Positions 8,127 through 15,724 of a stretch of 64,000 bases of DNA are shown in pieces. Location: contig JAVBQI010000082.1 in assembly GCA_031549145.1 (NCBI GenBank), positions 1 to 64,000 of the forward strand, written 5' to 3'. The position numbers were made by a program, and so were the translations under genes. Numbering within the stretch: position 1 is the first letter of the stretch; each line of letters starts with the position of its first letter. The notes beneath the pieces were generated by a model, which worked only from the letters and a program-made list of their open reading frames with translations, did no database searches and was not told the origin of the DNA. This stretch comes from JAVBSX01 sp031549145. Lineage in GTDB: Bacteria; Planctomycetota; Planctomycetia; Pirellulales; Thermoguttaceae.

Positions 8127-9560
8127 ATGAGAAAAAAACGAGAATTTCCCCGACGAACTTTTCTTCAATCCGCCGCGTTCGGGGCGGCCGCCCTTGCCTT
8201 GCCGGGTTGTCAAAACGCGGCATCGGCTGCGGAGAATACCGATGCCGGAAATGCCAAACAAAAACCGACCGGGCTGCGGATCGTCACGTTCAAGGTCGAT
8301 GTAACCCCGCCGATCGGCGAACCGCTCGCTTATGTCCCCAACGAAAAGGTCGATGCCCCGATCTACGTCGGCGGCGTCGTGCTGGACGACGGCAAGACCC
8401 GTGCCGTCTGGGTGTCTTGCGATTACATCTATATTTGCGGAGAAACCTACATCGCCTGGACCGAAGCGATCGCCCGAGCGGCCGGAACGGTTCGGGAAAA
8501 TGTCTTTCTCCATGCCGTTCACCAGCACGACAGTATTCGGCTGGCCCCGGAATACAATCCGAAAGACGACGAAGACGGCCCGTTGGTCGTTACGCCGGAA
8601 TACTGCGAAAAAAGTTTGAAGGACGTTTCCGAGGCGATCGCCCAAGCGGTCTCGGGGCCTTGGCAATCGGTCGGCAAGCTGCTGACCGGCGAAACCCGCC
8701 TCGGCGGTCTCGCGGCCAACCGGCGGCTGGTCGATGAAAACGGCAAGTTCGCCCGCACCCGCTACAGCGGCAAGAATCCGCCGGAATTGCAGGCTTGGCC
8801 GGTCGGAAAAATCGACCCGATCCTGCGAACGGTCTGTTTCGAGAACACCGAAGGCCGCCGGATCGTCGCCCTGCATTTTTACGCGACACATCCGATGGCG
8901 GCGTACCTGCGGAAAATGGTCGGCCCCGACGTTCCCGGCTGGGCCCTGCGTTATGTGGAAAAGCACGACGATTCCGGCGTCTTGAACATCTATTTCTCCG
9001 GCTGCGGCGGCGACATCACGTTCGGAAAATACAACCTGACCGGCGACGCCCGGTCGATCGAAAGGTTGGGCCAACGTCTCGGCGAGGGAATCCTGCGAAA
9101 CCTCGACCGGCTCGAAGAGCAGGCGATCGGGCGGCTCGAAGTCAAGCGGGTCGCCTTCGAGGTTCCCTTCAACCCGTCGCTCCGACCGGCCTCGGATTTC
9201 AAAGGGGAAGATGCCCTGGAGCGACGTTACTTATTGGAGACGCTCGATCGTTGGCGGCAAAGCACCGTCGCCCGAATGAGCCTCGGCCCGAGGGTTCATT
9301 TCATTTCCTTCGAGCCGGGCGAGGTTTTCGTCGATTACCAGCTTTACGCCCAGTCGCTTGTTCCGGAACACTTCCTCGCGACGGCGGCGTTCGGCAACGG
9401 CGTCTATTGGTACATCCCGACGAAGGCGGCTTTCGAGGAGAACGGCGGCTACGAAACCGGCAGTAACGCCTGTGTCGTAACCCCGGAAATCGACGACTCG
9501 CTTCGGGCCGCCATTCGCCGCTGCCTCGCCGAGGTCATCCACGGGCCCGATGTTTTTTAG
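8127..9560 (+). CDS. Tat-exported lipoprotein, neutral/alkaline ceramidase-like
   Basis: A 477-residue protein with a twin-arginine signal (FPRRTFLQ) followed by a hydrophobic stretch ending in a lipobox-like LALPGC, so a Tat-exported lipoprotein is predicted. The body resembles the neutral/alkaline non-lysosomal ceramidase N-terminal domain: TFKVDVTPPIGEPL at the start, an HxH-containing loop (FLHAVHQHDS), a second histidine in HFYATHPMAAY, GPDVPGWALRYVEK, and a GCGGDITFGKYN segment. Family enzymes use a zinc ion to hydrolyse ceramide or other N-acyl amides. Many bacterial members are uncharacterised, and it is shorter than classical ceramidases (about 650-700 aa), lacking the C-terminal Ig-like domain. 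A second, more canonical member lies at 12369. Confidence 0.75.
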   Translation: MRKKREFPRRTFLQSAAFGAAALALPGCQNAASAAENTDAGNAKQKPTGLRIVTFKVDVTPPIGEPLAYVPNEKVDAPIYVGGVVLDDGKTRAVWVSCDYIYICGETYIAWTEAIARAAGTVRENVFLHAVHQHDSIRLAPEYNPKDDEDGPLVVTPEYCEKSLKDVSEAIAQAVSGPWQSVGKLLTGETRLGGLAANRRLVDENGKFARTRYSGKNPPELQAWPVGKIDPILRTVCFENTEGRRIVALHFYATHPMAAYLRKMVGPDVPGWALRYVEKHDDSGVLNIYFSGCGGDITFGKYNLTGDARSIERLGQRLGEGILRNLDRLEEQAIGRLEVKRVAFEVPFNPSLRPASDFKGEDALERRYLLETLDRWRQSTVARMSLGPRVHFISFEPGEVFVDYQLYAQSLVPEHFLATAAFGNGVYWYIPTKAAFEENGGYETGSNACVVTPEIDDSLRAAIRRCLAEVIHGPDVF

Positions 9561-9646
9561 AAGCCTGTCGTGAAACAATCCATACTAACCCCAAGTGTCG
9601 ACGCAGGGTGATTTTTTCGTCACGTTTTGCGAGCGACTGGAAAATC

Positions 9647-10601
9647 ATGGAAAAAAATCTCGAAGCGATTTCATCTGGTTCTTTTCAAAGGCGGCAGCGA
9701 CGCCCGATATTTGTCATTGCGTCAGGCGTCGTCTTAATCTGTCCGGGTTTGCTGCTCACCGCCGTCGCTATCGCGGGGCTTTTCATGCAGGTCGATTCCC
9801 CGTTTTTCGCATTATTTTTTATTGCTCCTTTCGCTTGCCTCCACGACTGGTTGTCGCTCAAACAATATTGTTCGCTTTTTTGCTGTCCGCCGATCGCCGC
9901 TCGGGCCTATCATGAGATCTATTTCATTTTCGGCGGACTGGGGCTGTTCGCCGCGGTTGCCAATTATTGCGAATACCTTTCCGAAAGGCAACGAACGGAT
10001 AATGGAGTACTTTATTTCTTAGCCGGTATCGCGATTTTCGGATTGCTCTGCATTGTTTTGGGGATGATCAATTATTCGGTGACCCGTTCTCGACGGAAGT
10101 TTGCCTTGACTCATGGTTTGATGCAAAAAAGTGATTTTTCCGCCAAAATTTTCGCGAATCCTGAATACAAAAAACGGACTCTCTTAGGAATCTTCATCAT
10201 GTCGGGAATCACCGCCTTGATCGCCGGAGTATTCATATGGGATGAACATCGTTTTCCTTCGACCGGGAGCCATCTGTCTTACGAGCAATTTCCTTACAAA
10301 AACTTTCCGACCGAAGGGACCGATTTTTCCTATCGCCGGGGTTATCGCGGCGCGATTACTTGTGAATTTACCATTTCTGAACAAGGCTTCCGCAACTGGA
10401 TCGCTTCCGATAATCGCTGGGAGTATTGCAAGCCGATCGAGGGTGAGGTTACCGTATATGGTATATTGCCGATAGCCGCAAAAAAAAAGATCGAAAGTGA
10501 TCGTCCTCGACGGACTCCAAGTCGGCTACGGCGAAGGCGGAAACCGTCAAGCCATATTCGACCGCGCGACCGATCGGGTGTATTATTGGACCTATTACTG
10601 A
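9647..10601 (+). pseudogene. Multi-pass membrane protein, frameshifted
   Basis: An ATG at 9647 opens a membrane protein with about five hydrophobic helices (for example FVIASGVVLICPGLLLTAVA and LGIFIMSGITALIAGVFIW) and a soluble C-terminal part. The frame passes through a run of nine A (10480-10488), after which it becomes Arg-rich nonsense ending at 10624. Removing one A restores a natural-looking tail (SKVIVLDGLQVGYGEGG...FDRATDRVYYWTYY) ending at TGA 10599-10601. A further protein-like stretch in the third frame (EYDATRKINPDQEG...) continues to about 10700, where it runs into a repeat. This could be a decaying gene, a sequencing error in the homopolymer, or slippage. Family unknown. Confidence 0.55.
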
Positions 10602-10714
10602 ATACGATGCTACGCGCAAAATAAACCCTGACCAAGAAGGAGTGATCCAAGATGTCGTCGTGAATGTCATTTTTGCCACGGAAGGCACGGAATATTATCG
10701 CGCTGCGCAAAAAA

Positions 10715-10790
10715 TTGGATCTGACTTTCCGTCATCCCCGCGCAGGCGGGGATGACGGAAAATAATTCATTCATTATCCGGGACTCGGTA
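10715..10790. repeat. Half copy of the family 1 element
   Basis: A single gtcatccccgcgcaggcggg palindrome with a right end (accgagtcccggataatg on the reverse strand) like the other copies; the left end is missing. The 10602-10935 spacer also holds the tail of the broken gene and a taccgtgtcttccgtgg-like fragment, and nothing else convincing. Confidence 0.5.
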
Positions 10791-10935
10791 TTTTTTCAAA
10801 TTCGTCTTTCCGTGTCTTCCGTGGCAAAATCAGCGGATTCTTTTCCGGGCTGGCGACGGCTGTCGCAGCGAAGTACAATCTGTTCATAGATAATGTCTCC
10901 ATCTCACTCCTCAACCCCAGCAAAGGAATATTACC

Positions 10936-12303
10936 ATGAAAACCAATGTGACCCGACGTCGTTTCCTGGCAACCTCCGGCGCGGTCGGTATGACGGCCCT
11001 TCTTTCCGGAATCGCCCCGACGGTCCTGCGAGCTTCCGGCGCTTCGGCGGACGGCAAGCCGGCCATCCTCGGCGGAACCGCCATGAGCCAAGGCGAATAT
11101 TCCAGCTGGCCGATCCTGCAAGGGGACGAAGAAAAACTGCTCCTCGAAGTGCTTCGCAGCGGCCAATGGTTCCGGGGGGACACGAAGCTGCATATGGTCG
11201 ATAAGTTTGAAAACGAATACGCCGCGATGAACAAGGCGAAATACTGCATCGCGACGAACAGCGGCACCTCGGCCCTGGTCGCCTCGATGGCCGCCCTCGA
11301 CATCGGGCCCGGCGATGAGGTCGTGACCTCGCCGTATACGTTTATCGCGACCATCAACAGCATCCTGTCCCACTACGCTTTGCCGGTCCCCGTCGATGTC
11401 GATCTGGAATCGTTTCAACTCGACGCCAAGGCGGCCGAGGCGGCCTGTACGGACAACACCCGCTGCCTCATGCCGGTCCATATCGGCGGGGCCCCCGCGG
11501 ACATGGACGCCTTCCTGGAAATCGGCGACCGGCGGAAAATCCGCGTGATCGAGGACGCCTGCCAGGCGCACCTAGGCCGCTGGAAAGGCCGCAACCTGGG
11601 GACGCTCGGCGATACCGGCTGTTTCAGTTTCCAGGTCACGAAAAATCTCAGTTGCGGGGACGGCGGGGCCGTGCTGACGAACGATGAGTTCCTCGCCGAA
11701 AAGATTTTCCAGTGCCATAACAATTGCCGCCAAAGGAAGGTGACGAGCCTCGATTTTTCGTACCAATCCGTCCGGGCGGTCAACCAGCGGATGACCGAGT
11801 TTCAGGGTGCCGTCCTGCTCGGGCAGATCCAGGGAATCGAGGCGTATGCCGAAACGCGGCAGGAAAACGGCATGTACCTGAACCGACTGCTTTCGGAGAT
11901 TCCGGGGGTGATTCCGGCCAAGCTGTATCCCGGCACGACCCGCAACGCCTGGCATCTTTACATGTTCCGGATCGACAAGGACAAATTCGGCCTTTCGCGG
12001 GACCAATTCGTCAACGCGATTCAGGCGGAAGGGATCCCGTGCAGCGAAGGTTATGGCCCGATGAACTGGATCGATTTCGTCCGAAAAACCTACGCGACGG
12101 AATCGGCCCAGCGGGTCTATTCGAAAAAGACGCTGGACGATTGGGCGGAGCGCATCGGCGATCTGCCGCAATTCAAACGTCTTTGCAGCGAAGCCGTCTG
12201 GTTTACGCAGAACATGCTGCTCGGACCGAAGACGAACATGGACATCATCGCCGATGCGATCCGCCGGATCCAAAAGAACGCCGCGGCCATCGCAAAAGCG
12301 TAA
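10936..12303 (+). CDS. Tat-exported DegT/DnrJ/EryC1/StrS-family aminotransferase (second copy)
   Basis: A 455-residue paralogue of the enzyme at 3352. The twin-arginine signal is TRRRFLATSG (residues 6-15) with a hydrophobic stretch to about 35. PLP-fold motifs are CIATNSGTSALVASM, GDEVVTSPYTF, VIEDACQAHLGR and the cofactor lysine in GCFSFQVTKNLSCGDGG. Both copies share the ACQAHL and CFSFQ-K-N segments, so they are diverged duplicates and probably differ in substrate. The family aminates keto-sugars; here Tat export would put a PLP enzyme outside the cytoplasm. A Shine-Dalgarno-like aaagga precedes the ATG. A ceramidase-like gene follows 65 bases downstream on the same strand and may be co-transcribed. 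Function beyond the family is unknown. Confidence 0.85.
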   Translation: MKTNVTRRRFLATSGAVGMTALLSGIAPTVLRASGASADGKPAILGGTAMSQGEYSSWPILQGDEEKLLLEVLRSGQWFRGDTKLHMVDKFENEYAAMNKAKYCIATNSGTSALVASMAALDIGPGDEVVTSPYTFIATINSILSHYALPVPVDVDLESFQLDAKAAEAACTDNTRCLMPVHIGGAPADMDAFLEIGDRRKIRVIEDACQAHLGRWKGRNLGTLGDTGCFSFQVTKNLSCGDGGAVLTNDEFLAEKIFQCHNNCRQRKVTSLDFSYQSVRAVNQRMTEFQGAVLLGQIQGIEAYAETRQENGMYLNRLLSEIPGVIPAKLYPGTTRNAWHLYMFRIDKDKFGLSRDQFVNAIQAEGIPCSEGYGPMNWIDFVRKTYATESAQRVYSKKTLDDWAERIGDLPQFKRLCSEAVWFTQNMLLGPKTNMDIIADAIRRIQKNAAAIAKA

Positions 12304-12368
12304 ACGTTTAGCCGAGCGGCGCAGACGCCGGTGTCCCAATACCGCACATTCCTTCATTCAAGACGACC

Positions 12369-13757
12369 ATGAAACATTCCCAAAGACAATTCGTTTTGGC
12401 GGTCGGTTGGCTGGCTTTGGTTTCGGCGCTTGCCATGGGAACGCGGCATGTTTTTTCGCAGGCCGCCGACCGGCCGGTCGATCCAATCACCGTCGGTGTC
12501 GGAGCCGTCGATATCACCGGTGAGCCTGGCCCGGAACTGGCCGGGTTCTTGTCGCGGCAGCAACCGTCGACCGGGATCAAAACCTCGCTTTTTTCGCGGG
12601 CCTTGTACCTGCGCAAGGGCGAAGAAACGCTCCTCTGGCTTTCGGTCGACTCGCTCGGCTTTACACCGGAAATCGTCCAACGGGTCAAGACAATCTTGTC
12701 CGAACGGCTGCGGATCGAGCCTTGGCGCGTCGTCGTGATGGCGACGCACACGCACAGTGCTCCCTCGGCGTCGCGGCTGAGCGGTTGCGGAGAATACGAC
12801 GAGAACTACGTCGAGACGATCCTGGTTCCCGGGATGGTGAAGTCGGCGGAAATCGCGAAAGAATCGACCGAGGAATGTTTGATGATCGAGGCGAGCGGCG
12901 AGGTCGATCTTTCGTATGATCGGCGGAACAAGCCAACGAAACACACGGAAAAACGGGTCCCCGCTCTCGGCTGGAAGCGGGCCGACGGTTCTTTCAAGGC
13001 GGTCCTGATCGGCTACACGATGCATCCGACCTGCTTTACCGGAGGAGACATTTCCGCAGAATGGCCGGGCGCGACCGCCGATGCGATCCGCAAACTCTTC
13101 TCTCCGGAAACGGAGCCGTTTGTCATACAAGGGGCGTGCGGAAACATCAATTATACGAAAAGAAATCCTCCCGATGAAGAGATGCGGCAGATCGGCCGCA
13201 CGATCGCCGCTTCCGTCGCCGAACGGCTCAAGGCCGCTTCGCCGATCGAACCGTTTTTCGCGGTCCGGTCCCGGTGCATCGCCGTGGGGCTCGACGTTCC
13301 CGATCCGGAAGGGCTCGAACGTTTTGTCCGGCAACAGCGAGAGGCTTACAAAGACAACCTCAAAGCGCAGAAGGCGTGCGACCTTTGGGAATCGTGGGCG
13401 CAGGAGCGACTGGCCCAAGGCGGAGCGGATCATGTCGATGCTGAAGTCGCCGCGATCGTGCTCGGGCATCGGGCCTTCGTGTCCGCTCCGTTCGAAACCT
13501 TGTCCTGGATGAACCTGGAGTTGGCGAAGCACACGACCGTCGAATGTTTCGCCATGGGTTACGCCAACGGTTGCTACGATTATCTCCCCCACGACGCCGC
13601 TTACGACGAAGGGGGCTATTCTCCGGACAGCGCCCATCTCTGGTACAAAAACTTCCGTTGCCGCCGGGGCGAATTGGAACGGCTGGCCGCCCACTCCGCC
13701 CCGGTCGTCGAACTGGCCGCGAAAGCCGCCGGATTGACCGCCCCGGACGCCCCATGA
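12369..13757 (+). CDS. Exported neutral/alkaline ceramidase-like hydrolase
   Basis: A 462-residue protein with an N-terminal signal or anchor helix (FVLAVGWLALVSALAMG). Family motifs are clearer than in the protein at 8127: VGVGAVDITGEPGPELAGF, the zinc-binding loop VVVMATHTHSAPSA, a second histidine in IGYTMHPTCFTGGDISAEWP, and FVIQGACGNINYTKR. These match the neutral ceramidase N-terminal domain, a zinc amidase that splits ceramide into sphingosine and fatty acid, although most bacterial homologues of this size are untested. It lacks the C-terminal domain of full-length ceramidases. It follows the second Tat aminotransferase and probably shares its transcript. A lipid-amide or envelope amide substrate outside the membrane is the best guess. 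Confidence 0.78.
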   Translation: MKHSQRQFVLAVGWLALVSALAMGTRHVFSQAADRPVDPITVGVGAVDITGEPGPELAGFLSRQQPSTGIKTSLFSRALYLRKGEETLLWLSVDSLGFTPEIVQRVKTILSERLRIEPWRVVVMATHTHSAPSASRLSGCGEYDENYVETILVPGMVKSAEIAKESTEECLMIEASGEVDLSYDRRNKPTKHTEKRVPALGWKRADGSFKAVLIGYTMHPTCFTGGDISAEWPGATADAIRKLFSPETEPFVIQGACGNINYTKRNPPDEEMRQIGRTIAASVAERLKAASPIEPFFAVRSRCIAVGLDVPDPEGLERFVRQQREAYKDNLKAQKACDLWESWAQERLAQGGADHVDAEVAAIVLGHRAFVSAPFETLSWMNLELAKHTTVECFAMGYANGCYDYLPHDAAYDEGGYSPDSAHLWYKNFRCRRGELERLAAHSAPVVELAAKAAGLTAPDAP

Positions 13758-13783
13758 TGTCGGCAACGCCAATTGTCCCTTGC

Positions 13784-14106
13784 CCGCGAGGATTGCAAAG
13801 TCCTTTTTTAATACTAGCCCCAAGCGTTAGCGCGGGGTGATATTAGCGGCTTAGAAGGCTGTTTTCGAAGCCGCTACTGAGTTCCAGATAAAAAATGATC
13901 TGACTGACCGTCATCCCCGCGCAGGCGGGGATCCAGAGATTACGGTTTCCCTCTGGCCCCCCGCCTGCGCGGGGGTGACGGTTCTATTCCAAAATAAAGA
14001 GTTCAAATTTTTCTGAAACTCAGCAAGTTGCTAAGTTGCATGATTTTATCCCCCCGCGCTGACGCTTGGGGCTAGTATTGGAACCACGACTTTGCAATCC
14101 TCGCGG
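13784..14106. repeat. Outer palindromic element interrupted by a family 1 element
   Basis: The left arm (ccgcgaggattgcaaagtc ... aatactagccccaagcgt, 13784-13837) and right arm (14052-14106) are inverted copies. Between them sits a complete second element (13877-14023). This is a nested insertion. Apart from it the 13758-14224 spacer shows no gene. Confidence 0.65.
13877..14023. repeat. MITE-like element (family 1), nested
   Basis: 147 bases with terminal inverted repeats ctgagttccagataaaaaat and ctgagtttcagaaaaatttg (reverse strand). The core is the paired ccccgcgcaggcgggg palindrome also seen at 7981, 15573 and 57153. Confidence 0.7.
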
Positions 14107-14224
14107 TCACTCGCCGAAACCATTTGTCAACGGGCGCGGTCCCGACTATAATAACGTAACGGTACATCTTCCGGCCGGCAAAAAATTTTGCCGCACGTTT
14201 CGCCATTCTTTTGTGTTACGAACG

Positions 14225-15523
14225 ATGTCTCGACCCATTTTGCCGATTTCTTTCCTCGTGCTCTGTATAGGAATCCTCGCGGGCTGTCATTCGCGGGCTC
14301 CCGCCCCACCGCGTACCATTCCCGAAGTCGTCGTCGAGCAGGTCCAAATCCGGGACGTGCCGGTCTATCTCGAAACGACCGGCTATTCCGAAGCCTTCGA
14401 GTACGTCAACATTCCCGCCCGCGTGTCCGGTTTTCTCCGCGAAATCCGGTTCACCCCCGGCGACATCGTCCCCGCCGGAACGCAGCTTTTCCTGATCGAG
14501 CCGGATCAATACATCAATTCGGAAAAAGCCGCCGAGGCGACGCTCGCTTCCGCCAAGGCGCAACTCCTTTTGGCGGAAACCAACCTTGCTCGCACAAAAC
14601 GTCTGGTTTTGGAAAAAACGTTGCCCCAGGAAGATCTGGATTCCGATCAAGCCACTCACGATGAGGCCGTCGCCGCCGTCCTGAAAGCCCAGGCCGACCT
14701 GGCCCAAGCCAAGCTCGATTTGAGTTACACGGATGTCCGCAGCCCCATCGAAGGGAAAGTCAGCCGGAATTTGATCGATATCGGCAACATGGTCGGTCCG
14801 AGCGTCCAAAGCGGCTCGACGACGATTCTCGCAAGCGTCGCCGGAATGAATCCAATTTACATTTATTTCGACATCAGCGATGTCCAGTTCGAGCGGATAC
14901 ACGATGCGGCCCCGGTCGAGGTCTCGCCGGAGGCACGGCAATTGCAACAGCAGCTCGCGGGAATTCGGGCGGCGAAGAAAAAGGTGGAAGTCCAGGTCAA
15001 TCCCGCGCCGCCGTCCTCGCAGGCGGTCGAATCCGCCGCGACGAAAAGCGATTCCGAAGCGATCAAGATTCCGTTCCAAATCGCCCTGATCAAGGGAACG
15101 GAACCGAACAAAACCGTTTATTCCCACACCGGGCTCATCGATATGGCCGATAACAAAATCGACCTCTCGACGGGAACTATTCAAATTCGCGGCGAGATTC
15201 CCAACGAGAAATATGAAATTTATCCCGGCCGGATTTGTCGGGTCCGGGTCCCCCTCACGACGCTGGCGGAATCCGTCCTCATCAACGAAGAAGCGGTCAT
15301 GTCGGATATGAACCGCAAATATATCTTCGTCGTCGATGAGCAAAGTGTCGCCCATCGCCGCGATGTCGAACTCGGCGAAATGCAGCCCGACAACACACAG
15401 GTCGTCCTGAAAGGACTCAAGGCCGGCGAAAAATACGTCGCGCTCGGCACCTTGAAAGCCCGCAACGGCAAACCGGTGAAGGCGGTCGCGAACAAAAACC
15501 AACAATCAGAGCCGCGACCGTAA
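14225..15523 (+). CDS. RND efflux periplasmic adaptor (membrane fusion) lipoprotein
   Basis: A 432-residue AcrA/MexA-type adaptor joining an inner-membrane RND pump to an outer-membrane channel. The start at 14225 is chosen because it gives a lipoprotein signal, LVLCIGILAGC, with the lipid-accepting Cys near residue 22. The lipoyl half-motif EYVNIPARVSGFLREIRFTPGD and its partner DLSYTDVRSPIEGKVSRNLIDIGN flank an alpha-helical hairpin (about residues 100-165), followed by beta-barrel and membrane-proximal domains. An extended insert rich in K/V/A around residues 240-285 is unusual. The pump gene follows at 15725 after a nested repeat. The last residues (S-E-P-R-P) and the stop are encoded by the left arm of that repeat. 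No TolC-like channel gene is in the window. Confidence 0.9.
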   Translation: MSRPILPISFLVLCIGILAGCHSRAPAPPRTIPEVVVEQVQIRDVPVYLETTGYSEAFEYVNIPARVSGFLREIRFTPGDIVPAGTQLFLIEPDQYINSEKAAEATLASAKAQLLLAETNLARTKRLVLEKTLPQEDLDSDQATHDEAVAAVLKAQADLAQAKLDLSYTDVRSPIEGKVSRNLIDIGNMVGPSVQSGSTTILASVAGMNPIYIYFDISDVQFERIHDAAPVEVSPEARQLQQQLAGIRAAKKKVEVQVNPAPPSSQAVESAATKSDSEAIKIPFQIALIKGTEPNKTVYSHTGLIDMADNKIDLSTGTIQIRGEIPNEKYEIYPGRICRVRVPLTTLAESVLINEEAVMSDMNRKYIFVVDEQSVAHRRDVELGEMQPDNTQVVLKGLKAGEKYVALGTLKARNGKPVKAVANKNQQSEPRP

Positions 15524-15708
15524 GGGAGCGGTAACGAGGGCGGCTGCAAAGATAATGAAATGACCTTCGTCACCCCCGCGCAGGCGGGGGTCCAGAGGGA
15601 AGCCGCAACCTCTGGATTTCCGCCTGCGCGGGAATGACGGAATTGATTCCGCTTTCTCGAAGGTCTTTATCATAATTTTGTACGACCGCTCCTTTACGGT
15701 CACGGCTC
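15509..15708. repeat. Nested palindromic repeat between adaptor and pump genes
   Basis: The outer arms gagccgcgaccgtaagggag and (reverse strand) gagccgtgaccgtaaaggag bracket an inner element at about 15550-15680. That element has its own inverted ends (gataatgaaatgaccttcg type) around the ccccgcgcaggcggggg core. A single outer arm, gagccgcgaccgtgagggag, recurs at about 30127. Confidence 0.6.
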
Positions 15709-15724
15709 CGAAAATTCCGACACC

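Noticed and set aside
12354..13823. Minus-strand frame of 489 codons
   Set aside because: Antisense shadow of the second ceramidase-like gene.
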